A stretch of 64,000 nt of DNA, from assembly GCA_024663395.1 (NCBI GenBank), contig JANFAH010000003.1, forward strand, positions 806,001-870,000, given 5' to 3'. The stretch's first letter is position 1, and every line of letters starts with the position of its first letter. The translations under genes were made by a program, and so were the position numbers. Shown piece after piece: positions 52,072 to 64,000 of this stretch. The notes under the pieces are model-generated. The model was not told the origin of the DNA. It worked only from the letters and a program-made list of their open reading frames with translations, and made no database searches. The DNA is from Pisolithus tinctorius (Eukaryota; Basidiomycota; Agaricomycetes; Boletales; Pisolithaceae).

Positions 52072-55000
52072 TCAATATTCATACAGATCGAGATCCTCGA
52101 CATTGAGCGACGGTTTCTCCTTCTTTGGAACCTGCTTCACAGCAACAATAGCTTTGTATGCGACATTCAGTTCTTCCGGGGCTCCTTTTTCACCACCTGG
52201 GACTCTGTCGAGAAATTCTTTGACCTGCAGTACCGCATCCTTCAGGCCGTCGATGTCACGTTTCTTATGGAATTCGGAGTCAGGATTCAGTTTCTTCTGC
52301 AGTTCATGCCCTCGTTTAAGGGTAGACCTCCAAACAAGTGAGAAAACTTGCAAGTGTGGAGTATTAAGACCTACGATATTTCACTCCTCTTACGCCCCAT
52401 TTCTTCCAAACGCCCGTGGCCTTCTTTTAGCAATAGTCCAGGAATTTTTGTCATGTTTTTAACGAATGTAGCAATGGAGATTCCCTTCTTCAGGGCTAAA
52501 AGCAAATGAGGCAAGGGTCCCAGGTACAGCAGGCGATAAAACCCTTGTGCAAACCCGGAAGCTTGAGCGTGCTTTAGACAAGCGGCAAATATGGCAGATC
52601 TCTCTCTCTCGAGCGCGGTCCTCTGCAGCCGCCGTTTCCGTTTTTGGCAGTGTTGGCGGTATACATGTTGTATTAAGCAAGCTGCAGACTCTTCTTTGTC
52701 CGTAGCGACGATCGCCGGTACGACCTGATCGTCGTCGAGAGGATCTTTCATGTCTTCAACAAGTTCGTGGGTCTTCGAGTTCGCAGGTTCAGTTTCAAGT
52801 GGTAGGTCAATTTGGCCTTCTAGGTCACGTTGTGCTAAGCAGGCTGCAGACTCTTCCTCACCAGTAGCAACAACAGTCTGGACGGGTTGATCACCGTAGG
52901 GGAGAGTGTCCTGCACATCTTCAACCGGCCCGTGGCCCTTAGCATGTTCAATGCCGAGGGATAGATCAACTTGATCTTCGACCGGCTTCGTCTGGGGGGC
53001 GGTTCCGGGCTGAGGCACGGAAGCTGATGCTTTTACACGGAGCAAGGAGTGTAGGGAAACCCGGACAAGCGGTGGTATCTCGTCGAGTCGATTGTAATGA
53101 AGTTCCTCGATACGCCATCCCGTGGGGAAGCGGCTGGTCCGAAGCCTCGTTCCCTTGCAACGAAGATGAACAAGATTTGGTATAGCATGATTTTCATCAT
53201 AGCCAACTATCACGCGCAGGAAATCCTCACGTGCTGCTTGTGTATATCTGCGACAGTAGGTACATCATCACTGAGGTGTGTGGAATAGCGAAGTTACATA
53301 CTTCCGGTAGATGTATGGTGTGGTCCGAGCGGGATCATTGGATTTCATGTTGGTAATGATGCTTGAAATCCTGGCTGCGAGACCAGGGGGGCAATTATAA
53401 GAGGCTTAAGGGGGGTTAGTGGAGTCCAAACTCGTGACAAGCTACCCACCAAGACACAACATTCTACAGCTAGGGTATTGTTAGTTTCGAGCAACAGGAT
53501 AACCCCTATACTACTCACATCCGCGCAATAAATATATTGCGGTGAATGGGCGTAACAATTCTGTACATCAGCGAAAAATTTTCTGCGCCAGACGTCAGCA
53601 TGTCCTATTGATTAATTGGTGTAAGAATAACCTGTGGCGCCGTCAGATCGTAGCTTTTCAAGGAGATATTGTATATCGTCTAGTAGGTGATTGATGAACC
53701 TGACGTCTTTACGTGCATCGAATTTGTTGTTCCCGATTAACCAGCTACGAGGTAGAACGACATCATGCAGCGAGTCCGCACCGGGGTTATTTTTAAGCCG
53801 GAGCGTTATCACAAAGGCACTAAGTGTTTCCTCTATGCAGTCGCATAGAACTGACAAGTTCACTCGGTGGTTATTACGTATAATGTGCCTACAATGTGGC
53901 TCAGGATTCAGCAAGTGTGGCAACGAAAAGAGTGGAACTCTCACTGAAGGCCAAAGATACCCGCAGAAATGCTCGTATCTTTAAAAGATTGAATGGAGTA
54001 AATCATGTCTTCCACGATGTAATGACCTGGATGGCGGAACAATTCCACGGGGCGGTAGAGCCGCACACAGTTAGCACTTCGCAGAGCATCACTTTCACCA
54101 AACACTGAGCTGAGCTTTATCAGCCGCAGTATGTCCGAGAGGAAGTCTGCAGATTTTCGAGGGTGTAGGGAATAAATGGCGCTGCGAACCCAGTTTCTCA
54201 TTACCCGCATGCCGTCATAAGAATTCTGGATACTTGACAAGTCAAGGTCCGCAAGAGAACCTTGCGCATGGGAGGGTGGGAAGAACGCCTCATATAAGTG
54301 GTCTATACAGTTGGCGATCTCTTCTTTTACGCTATAGCACAAAGGTGATCAGTGAGCGGCCGAGCTATAAGCGCCAGGTTACCTACCCATCCCATTTTCG
54401 CATGCCGGGAAATGCAGAATATTTCAGCTGCAATATACGCATCTGCTGCAGGTGAATGCCAACCCGTGCGTTGTATTGTGCAGGGTCCAGAGAGGAGAGG
54501 GGGACATGCTGTTGCTTGCATCTCGCATAGTTGCAGGAACCATTGATAACAAAAGAAAGGCAGGGAGAAAAGATCTCTGCATTGTAACAAAGCCGGGTTT
54601 CAGCATTGACTTGGTGGCGGAGATGAAGGCGCACGCGCTCTTTCAAAACGTCGGTGACTCGTCCATGAGTGTATGGTGCATTTGTTTGTGCATCATTGGT
54701 GGTAGACTCCGCGTTTGGGGTTGTCAAGATGAAAGAGCCCGCTTGTAGATCGTACTGGTCGTCCGAAAGCTGAGTTATGCCGAATAACTTTCTGATGCCA
54801 CGTTCTCCCACCGGATCATTATGGAACGCAACGGCGTAGAGTAAATGAGAGTACGTGTAGAAATTTCGAAGGAAGAGTGCGAACTCCTCCAGTGTTGCAG
54901 GAAAAAGGTGAGGTAGACGCGAAAAAACGTGATTGAGACACCAGAGGGCAGCCGTATTTTCCTCCCGCCCGAAGAAGGATGCTGCCAGCTCTTCCAGCGT

Positions 55001-58000
55001 TGCACGGTCAAGTTCTTCAGCAGCAGCAACAGTTTGGAACATCTTGATCTACATAATTGAAATTCAGTCGGAGACTCCGAGTAAGCAAGCGATACTTACT
55101 TCGTCACGGATTCGAAGAGGTAAAAGATCCAAGGGGAGCTGATGGCTTAACGAGATAAGGGTTTTTGGTATTCCCGTACGGAATTCCTTTGGCGCCACTC
55201 CGAATGAGCAATGCTCCCAGAGACATCCCAGTAATATGTCAGCTGCACGCCTCACAGCATGCTGGTTGGCTTTGTCCTTGAGAAATGCCCTTATCGCGTC
55301 TAAAGGTTTACCTTCACTCAGATGCAGTTCTGCAGCTTCGACATATCTTTCCTGAGACTCGTAGAGCACCGCAAGCGCGACATCCAGGCCATAAGCCTCA
55401 AGGAATTCTAGCTGTTCTTCAAGGGAGGAGAAAAGAGACGACGGTGGTCTGCAGGATGTTAAGTTCACGTTCACGACAACAAGCAGATCACCTACTTTTC
55501 GTCATCCTTGCTGCAATAGTACAGCCGACACACTGTAAGCAACTCATCCGCACTTTCACGTGACATCTTTTCCGAATGGGATTTGAGAACATCGACTGTC
55601 TTGTTAAATATGCCAGCCTTGCGGTAGCACTTGGCTGCTAGTTCATACTCCTCAGCACTCAGATATGCATCCGCCGCCTTACGATCCTCGGCGGCGCGAA
55701 CGTAGCACTCCGCAGCTGCACGGTAGTACTGCAGCTTCTCACCAGGTGCCTCGCCATCACAACTAACAAACGCATCTGCCGCTTTGGAAAACGCTCGACA
55801 TTGCTCACTCGGCAGAGCAATCCCAATTGTTGCGCGAGCGAGCTCTCGGAAATGGTACGCTTCGGCAACTCTCACTTCACGGGGCATGTTGGCACGCCCA
55901 AAGCAATGCATCGCTTGTGTGTACCGCTTGTGCTGGAACAACGAGCGACCAGATTCCGCCCATTCTTGAGGGGTAGACGATACAGCGAGATGTGGGACAT
56001 CGGTCTCAGGCGTACAAATTTGGATTTGAGATCGAGATGTCCAGAATATCTGTCATAACCATTAGCTTTTCGATGAATCACCGGAAAAGATTCCTTACCC
56101 TCATAGGCTCGCCTTTGTCCGATGTATCGACAATCCACATGTTCTTACGTGCTCTTGTTATTCCCACGTATAAGAGCTTCAGCTTGGACGGGGTGTTAGT
56201 GGACGGAGTGGACAAATAGAAGTGGTTTCGTTTACATACCTCTCTACACAATCCCACATATCGGGTTTCATCCCTCTCAAAACAAGGCGCCTGTAGTTGG
56301 CAAGGTTTGTAGCCCTCGACTACACCATCGATGGCGGCAAGCACCAAACGCCAGCGCGATAGATCCATCGTTGAATCCTCGAAAAAGTTGTATAGTAGGA
56401 CCTGCAAATTCCGGGGATCACCGTCTAATGATACAACAAGGAGGCACTGCATGGATAGACACCCACATCATTGAACTCCAAACCTTTGCTCTCATAAAGG
56501 GTCCTACCATAATCGGCTATCAGCAGTGTTCAGATATCAGACGCATCATCGTCCTCACATGATTACTCCAATATTACCCACTTGCTGTTGGAGCTTCTCT
56601 TTAGCCTTCTCGTCGCGTACAAGAATGCCTGTGAGCTCTACGTGAAAATAGCAAACAACGGCATAAATATCAACCAACACTGGTCTGCGCCAAATTCAAT
56701 GTGACTGTCGCTATGGTGGGACGACGTTAGCGAGAATCCTGAACTGAAATGCAACAGAGACTACATACGATGTGCCGAAGAGGAATTGTTCATAACGAAC
56801 AGTATCCTTATCCCATGCAGTGAAGAAAACCGGTTTCAGACCGTCAACGACGCCACGTTCAGGCTGGAGGGAATCGATACTATTTGGCCAGAAGCGTGCA
56901 ATCAACTCGATCACTGAGTGCGCGCAATTCACTATGCCGCCATGGGACCGGTAGTTTATGGCAAGCTGGAATGATGCCGGTGGAGCAACAGCCCGCTCTC
57001 TCACATTGTGGGAGGCTTGGTCCACCTAAATGCCGTGTAATTTGTGGACGTTGCACGACTCTTGCCACCTACCTCAATGCGGTATAGAAATGCCTTCAGA
57101 TCGTCAAACCTAAACGAGCTTCCAGCAGAAATGGTCTGAGCAGTATCGCCTGCCCAGAACAGGCCTTCCGGATTGCTGCATGTAAGGCGCAAAACTACAA
57201 TCATCTCAACCGTAGTCTCCGATTGCCACACATGAAAAACATACGAAGAGCATCTATGAGCAAGTTGTCTTGTGCTTCGTCTACATAGCTGCAGCCCAAT
57301 CTTCGTCAGTAGCCTGTTTGTTGACACGATAAATAGCACGAACAGAAAATCTACTCGAGGCCCTTTCAACGGTGTACCGCCTAGTAGAGCTTTGAGAACT
57401 GCATGTGTCCTTGTGATTGATCAATCAAAATCATGTGATACCTCTCAACAACATCAACAAACCGGTCTGCAATATCGTGATGTTGGTGATGACGCTTCAG
57501 CTTGGAGTAGGCTTCGAATAGAGCATAGAGACATTCTCTTTGATCAGAGAACGTGGGGTTTGTGCGTGATGAGAGACTACAGTAAGTGTTCTTATCCAGT
57601 GTTCCATTATCAAATTGAAGTGACAATTCTGAGCCTTTGATGATGCCTGTTGTAAATTAGTACTCCGGCTACACCACTCAAATCGACGGAAATACCCATA
57701 ATCTCCCCAAACACCGGCCATGGATCTGTACACCTTGTCAGTCACAGGAAGTACTGTGTAAACCAACGGCCTGACCCAGACACTTCGTAAGATGAGCCAA
57801 CCGAGGCCAATACCTGTGGACAAAAACTTCATAGGTAACAAAGGAGTCAAGGACCTCCGGGTCTTGGGAACGCGCAAACAGTCTTGTTGCACGTTCAGCC
57901 CCTGGATGATCTGTATCCAAGATATCTGCTGCAATCATCCTCACCAGCTGTGGAGTTGACTATAAGCGGTGAGCTCAGTGCATATGATCAACAATACACA

Positions 58001-60577
58001 CCCGGTCAAATGTTAAGAATAAAGGGAAGTGGTGGTCCTCGAGTTCACTATATCTCTGTGGAATGCCACTTTGAGCATCCGGGACATCGTCATTATCAAC
58101 CAGTCCTCGGTACACGTTTCTCGACTTCAACATTGCAAGCTCGTCCAGTGTATATCCTGCCAGTGAGAGGGAGTCCAGGAGCTTCACGAAGTACTCCTCT
58201 ACTTTGGTTGCAAGGACATGAGACTTCGTGACAAATATCTGCCTTGGTCGGGGCATGCCAGAGCCTTCAGAATGAAGTTGCCACGCCCTCTGAATTCCCA
58301 ACATCTTAAAGAGCATGGTTGTTGTTTTCCTTACCAATAATAAGCGTCACACTGATCTCAGTCACACAATCAACTCACCCCGTGCCACTTCGACCCAAAA
58401 CATAACATGATGTAGTGCATTCGACGATCTTGCGCTCTTGTGGACTAGGGACGCATTGGGACAAGTAAAGAGACCAAAAAAGATGTACTAACCTGAGTTC
58501 AAATACATGCTGGACGTCCTTCATCGCAATTAAACCTGCGAAAACGTCAACATCTTCGCTAGATCTTACGAAGGGTAGCATTTCTCGAACCGTTAATTAG
58601 GGCCTGCAAAACACATCTGAGCAAGAAAAAAGACAAGACGGATCAGCTCGAGCTTACCTGAGAGAAGGTGATGTATTTGTCAAGGCTACTCTATGGTGTG
58701 AGTGAACGGCAGAGAAGTCATGTACATCAAGACGTACACGAGGAGGGAATGCAGCTGCAGTTCAACGTCAGTGGCCTTGATGATGGAAGACAGCATGAAG
58801 CTGATATCAATGGACGTACTTGATCCATTTCTTGGTCACCAAGGGCCAGTGGTAGGGGCTTGACGACCACGTCGTGTACCTCGGGTGGGAATACAGCAGG
58901 CAAGTACACCTTATCTCCGGGATGGACAGGTGGGTTTCTGTACGTGCATCTGCAACAGTGAGATGAACGAACTTTACTTTCTTTTGTCAGCGTAAAGGAC
59001 AAGTTACCGTTGTATATACTCTTTGCCTTTGCCGGACAAGTGGTGATTCATTGCATCCCAAATGCGATTGAGTTGGGTATGGGTGCATATCTCATATATC
59101 TTTATGGCTTCAGGTGTACCCCAGTAAGCATATGCGCATATAACAGACATGTAAGGACTACCTTGTCGCTCGATCTGAAATGATTTGAGTGCAAGAAACA
59201 GGGAGGCAGGTAATTCACTTACTTCGCCGTCATGGTCTGGAACACAGTCGATTTGATACTTCGTGCTACATTAATAGCTTTATTAGGAACGCTGGATGGA
59301 TCATACCACAAGCCGCAAATCTCGTTGCATCTTCGCTTCAAAGATGGGCACGCCTGAGCGAGCTCCATCCAATCTCTTCTGGTTATCATCTGAAAAATGG
59401 CCATTCGAAAGTTCTCTGTGCCAGCGTCACCATACAACCGATAAGGAAAGTAGCATAGAAAGTGGTATAGTACGTACTTGATCTTCTTGACTACGATCTT
59501 GAACTTATATCCGTCGCTCCCGCGAAATTCCCTCAATTTCTTCGTCGCATTCGTCCCGATCAGAATTCTCCATTCTCCGAAACCGTCTGCATTATCGAAG
59601 TACAATGCAGCCTTCATTGGTTGAACCGTTGGGTATGCTGATGGCTGAGTTTCCACGACAACAGAGGTGGATGGCTCCACTACAGTTCGGGGTCGCTCCC
59701 TGGTACTGTGATCAGATAAAAGTTGAACATAGGCATTCTTCAGGGGAATCGCAAGTTCAGGGCTTGAGAGTGCACTCAGATAGGACTGTCGAGAGAAGTC
59801 AACGGCAATTCGTGATGGTTTGGAAGGTTACTCACGTCTAAATCCAATTTTAACTTCTCCACGATGTCGTTGGCCATTCGTCTCGCTGTTTCATTCGTAG
59901 TGGGAACAGGAACCCCAAGTTTGAAAAACAGGGCAGGATCAACAGCCGCAGCTGCTTGCTTAACCTTCCGTCGCTGTTTCTTTACTTTCTGCTTCAAGAA
60001 CGGGATGTCTTCATCTACTGACTCGGCACGCCCTTCTGTAATAGAAGTTTCGCTGGCAAAATCCGCGCAGCACAACATGGCCAGGACAGGCAAAACATTG
60101 TCCACGTATTGCCTGAACTGGCCAATGTTTTTGGACAGATCAGTAGACAGGAGGTCGGGAGGAATAGAGAACAAAGTATGGGATATCTTTAACAATAGAT
60201 CCTTGACGAAGGACTGCGGTATGAGCGCCGGTTCCTTCGGAAAGGCGCTGAAAATACGCTCGACAAGCTTTTTCGAGTTGGGCCAAACTGGCCAGAATCC
60301 ATGTGAGCAGGATTTCTGAGCAGGCGAACGTTACTTGCTTACCCGAGATAAGGAAACCAAAGAGGTTCGGGACAGACAAAAGCTCACGGACGATCTGCGC
60401 CACAGCGCCATCCGTGTTGGAAACTACTAACAACAGCTCGAGGTGACGAAGCGCGTCAGCAAGCCCAACAGGGTGTGCCAGACGTTCTGCAGAGAACATA
60501 GAAAGGTCTACAATGTGCACCATGGTGGGTATTGTGGAAGGAGTAGACCGCGGAAGGGACTGATGTATTCGTTCCAC
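52072..60577 (-). CDS. TRANK1-like large UvrD-type helicase protein, copy 1
   Basis: A very large multi-exon gene (at least 20 exons) ending at TGA 52072-52074. N-terminal helical region at 59,836-60,577. Helicase core: Walker A VLGRSGTGKTTT split by an intron near 58,380, Walker B YVDEAQDN at 57,267-57,287, GDTAQTISAGSSF at about 57,125-57,156, NYRSH at 56,943-56,957, YESKGLEFND near 56,480, YVGITRARKN at 56,141-56,172. Then TPR-like helices (55,100-55,940), a CCCH finger (CLSFVINGSCNYARC then H, near 54,530), and a C-terminal IQ-type motif (LIQHVYRQHCQKRKR, near 52,650). These proteins are named after human TRANK1 and are expanded in mushrooms; the substr ate is unknown. The start is uncertain: ATG 60523 or further upstream. 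Confidence 0.8.
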
Positions 60578-61160
60578 AATGCCACAACCTCGTGTTCCGC
60601 CGAGAACCAGGTCCTGAGCTTATCAGAACCCTCAGCCGATAAGAATCAACCCAATGCAGCGCTGGCTACTTGATTTGAACCTCCAAAGCTGTGCTTGGCT
60701 GCGGGGAAGAAGCTTTCCCGACTCAGCCAACGCAGATCCGAGAACGACTTAAGTGAGTCTCCGCCATTCTCTAAGCATGAAAGTTGTCTGAGAGAGCCAT
60801 CACACGACCAAACCAGAAACGCGCTCTTGGGGCGATGCCGGCTCTCGCCCCTGCAGCCCCCAGTACCGTCACCTGATACGTGTTCACAATGTCGGTTGTA
60901 CATATAAATCTTACCACTTCCGTCGCCCCCCCACAACGGACGTCCGTCAACGCCCAGCAACCATTAGACCGTAGGCGAGCGCTTGATCCCCAGTTCTCCG
61001 ATAAGCGTGACTTGATCCTCAGGCAGTACAGAGCCTACCCTTTTTTCTTCGCGAATTCGGATGACGAAAACGAGCCGTGCTCTCGAGGCTTCCAACTGAG
61101 CACTGACCAACCATCCCGCGTCATCGAGAACGTTGCTTACATGGGAGCGATCTGACATTC
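60578..61160. other. Region between the two TRANK1-like genes
   Basis: Probably the promoter and leader of gene 1. Short minus-strand frames (60646-60960, 60964-61158) have no recognised domain; they could hold 5' exons of gene 1 but I cannot join them. Confidence 0.4.
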
Positions 61161-61232
61161 GTTATCAATTCAATACAGCAGGATATCCTCGGGATAGTAG
61201 CCTATAGGTACAGTTTCAAATCTTCCATGCCA

Positions 61233-64000
61233 TCAGGAATCGTTTCGTTTATACAGGTCCTGGTCAGTATTCATATGGATTGAGATCCTCGACATTGAGG
61301 GATGGTTTCTCCTTTTTGGAACGTGCTTCTCTGCAACAATAGCTTTGTATGCGATGTTCAGTTCTTCCGGCGCACCCCTCGCACCACCTGGGATTCTGTG
61401 CAGAAATTCTTTAACTTGTAGTACTGCGTCCTTTAGAGCGCCGACGTCGCGGTTCTTGTGGAACTGTGAGTCAGGACTCAGCTTCTTCAGCAGCTCGTGC
61501 CCTTGTTTAAGGGTCGACCTCCAAGCAAGTGAGAAAGCTTGCAAGCGTAGAGTATTAAGACTCACGATATTTCACTCCTATTACGCCCGAGTTCTTCCAG
61601 GCGTTCGTGACCTTCTTTCAATAATAGTCCAGGAATTTTTGTCGTGTTTCTAACGAACGTAGCCATGATGATTCCCTTTTTGAGGCCCAGAAGCAAATGA
61701 GGCAAGGGTCCCAAGTACAGGAGGCGATAAAACCCTGGCGCAAAGCCGGTAACTTGAGCGTGCTTTAGACAAGTGGCATATATGGCAGATCTCTCTGCCT
61801 CGAGTGTAGGCCTCTCCAGCAGCCGCCTCTGTTTCTCACGGTGCTGACGGTAGACACGTTGTATTAAGCCGGCTGCAGACTCTTCCTCGTCAGTACCAAC
61901 AACAGCCGGTGCGGCCTGATCATCGTCGAGGGGAGGACCTCCTACATCTCCTATAGGCTTGTCGAGTTGTGCAGAGTCAATCTCGAGACATAGATTAAGG
62001 TGGTCTTCAGCTGGTTTTGTCTGGAGTGAAATTCCAGCCCGAGGCACGAAAACCGGTGCTTCCACACGGAGTTGGGAGCGTGCGACAATCAGGGGAGACG
62101 CTAAGAGAGTTGGTATCTCGTCGAGTCGACTGTAATGAAGTTCCTGGATACGCGATCCCGTCACGAGGCGGCTAGTCTCAAGGCTCGTTGCATGGCCCTT
62201 GCAACGAAGATGAACGAGATTCGGTATAGCATGATTCTCATCGTAGGCAACTATTACGTGTAGATAATTGTCGCGTGGTGTTTGTGCATAGCTACAATAG
62301 TAGTGAGCTCATCACTGGGATGTGGAGAATGGCGACGATACGCACTGCCGGTAGATGTATGGTGTGGGGCGAGCAGGATCGTTTGATCTCAAATTGTTAA
62401 TGATGCTTGAAATCCTCCCTTTCAGGTCGACCCAACGAGGAGGGCAGTTATAAGAAGCTAAAGAGAGTCAGTCGAGTCCAAACTCTTGATAAACTACCTA
62501 CCAAGAGACAACATTCTACAGCTGGGTTATTGTTAGTTTCTTCGCGACGGGACGACCGTTGAATTACTCACATCCGTGCGATGAATATACTTCGGTGAAC
62601 GGGCGTAACGTTCGTGTGCAACAACCAGAGATGTTCTGCACCTGACGTTAGGGTGTGTAACCATTCGAACGGTGAGAAAATAACCTTCTGTACTGTCAGA
62701 CCGTAGCTCTTCCAAGAGGTACTGTATATCGTCCAAGAAGTAATTGATGTTCGTGACATCTTTACGTGCATCGAGTTTGTTGTTCCGGATTAACCAGCTC
62801 CGAGGTAGAACGACATCGTGCAGCGAGTCCGCACCGGGGTTATTTTTGAGACGGAGAGTTATCACGAAAGCACTGAACACTTCCTCTATACAGTCACAAA
62901 GAACAGACAAGTTCACTTGAATATTAGTGCGAATAGCGTGGCTGCGACGGAGGTCACAAAGCGTAACTCTAAAAGGAGCAGAAATCTTACCGAAGCCCAA
63001 GGATGCCCACAAAAATGCTTGCTTCGGTAGCAGATTGGTTGGACTCAATCATGTCTTGCACAATGTAACGACCTGGATAGCGGAAGAATGCCCTGGGGCG
63101 GTATCGCCGCACGCAATTAGCGTTCTGCAAAGCGTCACTTTCACCAAATACTGAGCTGAGCTTAATCAGCCTTAGTATGTCGGTAAGGAAGTCGGCAGAA
63201 TATCGAGGTTCTAGAGCATAAATAGCATCGCGAACCCAATGTCTCACAACACGGATGCCGTCAGAAGCTCCCTGGATGCTTGACCACTTGAGATCCGCAA
63301 GAGACCCTTGTGCACGGAAAGGTGGAAAGAATGCCTCGTATAAGTGGGCTATCCAGTCGGCGATCTCCCCCTTTACGCTATATCACAAAATGATCAACCC
63401 ACGAACACGCTATAAGCGTAAAGCTACTTACGAATCCTGCTCCCGCATCTCGGGAAATGCGGAATATACAAGTTGCAATATACGCATTTGCTGCAGATGA
63501 ATTCCAACACGCGCATTGTATTGTGTGGAGTCCAGAGAGGAAAGTGAGACATGCTGTTGCTTGCACTTTCCATATTTGCAGGAGCCAATGACACTGTAAA
63601 GGAGGCACTGAGAAAAGATCTTTGCGCTATAGCAAAGTCGAGTCTCGGTATCGACTTGGTGGCGAAGGTAGGAGCGTACGCGATCTTTCAACGCATTGGT
63701 GATTTGCCCGTGAGTGTATGGCGATGCATTTGTTTGCTCATCATTGCTAGTAGACACCGCGCTTGGGGTGGCCAAAATGAAGGAGCCCGCTTGTACATCA
63801 TATTGATCGTCTGAAAGCTGAGTTATTGCAAAGAGCTTTCTGATACCGTGTCCTCCCACGGGATCATTGTGGGAAGCAACGGTATAGAGCAAATGAGAAT
63901 ACGTGTAGAATTTTCGAAGGAAGAGTGTGAAGTCCTCCAACTTCACCAACTCCTCCACCGGAGGTAGGCGCGAAAAAACGTGATTGAGACACCAAAGAGC
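61233..64000 (-). CDS. TRANK1-like protein, copy 2, C-terminal part (truncated by window)
   Basis: The paralogue of copy 1, aligned from its 3' end to at least 63,960 (copy 1: 52,072-55,000). Visible from the right: FTLFLRKFYTYSHLLYTVA, DDQYDVQAGSFIL, the CCCH finger (CLLYSVIGSCKYGKC then H, near 63,560), VKGEIADWIAHLYEAFFPP, SAFVITLRLKNNPGADSLHD, and the IQ-type motif LIQRVYRQHREKQRR near 61,850. A one-base deletion relative to copy 1 at about 61,310 changes the last residues (VPKKEKPSLN in copy 1, VPKRRNHPSM here) and lets the frame run to TGA 61233. Introns sit at the same places in both copies. The 5' half lies outside the window. Confidence 0.8.

Noticed and set aside
60646..60960. 104-residue ORF upstream of TRANK1-like gene 1
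   Set aside because: No recognised domain and no way to splice it to gene 1 with confidence; left as unassigned.
1..64000. tRNA, rRNA or CRISPR arrays
   Set aside because: I saw no cloverleaf with A and B boxes, no rRNA core sequence, and the tandem repeats at 26 kb are exon-intron units, not spaced direct repeats.

Overview
The window comes from a basidiomycete fungus, most likely an agaricomycete. The host genes carry many 45-60 nt GT-AG introns, the gene families are fungal (GET3, SRP68, STH1/SNF2, Ku80, TRANK1-like helicases), and the repeats (Tf1/sushi-type Ty3 elements with chromodomains, tnp2-type CACTA elements, Tc1 elements) are typical of that group. I cannot name the species.

Positions 1-39,200 are a nested transposon island with no intact host gene that I can support. 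Target-site duplications let most layers be peeled apart. The base layer is a Ty1/copia element on the minus strand (copia D; LTR 36770-37504, gag at 36312-36679 and 11366-12192, pol at 2472-4885). Three things interrupt it. At its 3' end (left) lie remnants of a Ty3 family plus a 1.6-kb palindromic Tc1 derivative. Ty3 element B (4886-11365, TSD GTTGT) is complete. A solo LTR of the copia family itself (12198-36306, TSD CAATG) sits in the gag. Ty3 element A (12366-35755, TSD AGCTT) is inside that solo LTR, Ty3 element C (17089-32893, minus strand, TSD TTTTC) is inside the integrase of A, and C in turn carries a CACTA-like element (19725-27107) and a second palindromic Tc1 derivative (30217-31793, TSD TA). 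Almost every break in the retroelement genes is a C-to-T type change, often CGA to TGA, and the paired LTRs differ almost only by transitions.

Positions 39,283-51,800 are ordinary gene-dense chromosome. GET3 (minus) and SRP68 (plus), which belong to the two routes that deliver membrane proteins to the ER, are divergent with 112 bp between start codons. An STH1/SNF2-type chromatin remodeller with a bromodomain and then Ku80 follow on the plus strand; both have the decamer ATCACGTGAC about 100 bp before the start codon.

Positions 51,970-64,000 hold a tandem pair of very large minus-strand TRANK1-like genes (UvrD-type helicase core, helical repeats, CCCH finger, IQ motif). The second is cut by the window end.

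The most unusual things are: the two long palindromes, each made from inverted 5' halves of Tc1 transposons with a conserved 210-bp end module; a spliced antisense gene in element A whose splice product has an exact Zn2Cys6 cysteine spacing; self-priming primer sites in all three Ty3 families; a sense ORF with two zinc knuckles after the integrase of element C; and a tnp2-type transposase gene whose 60-nt exon plus intron has been tandemly amplified.
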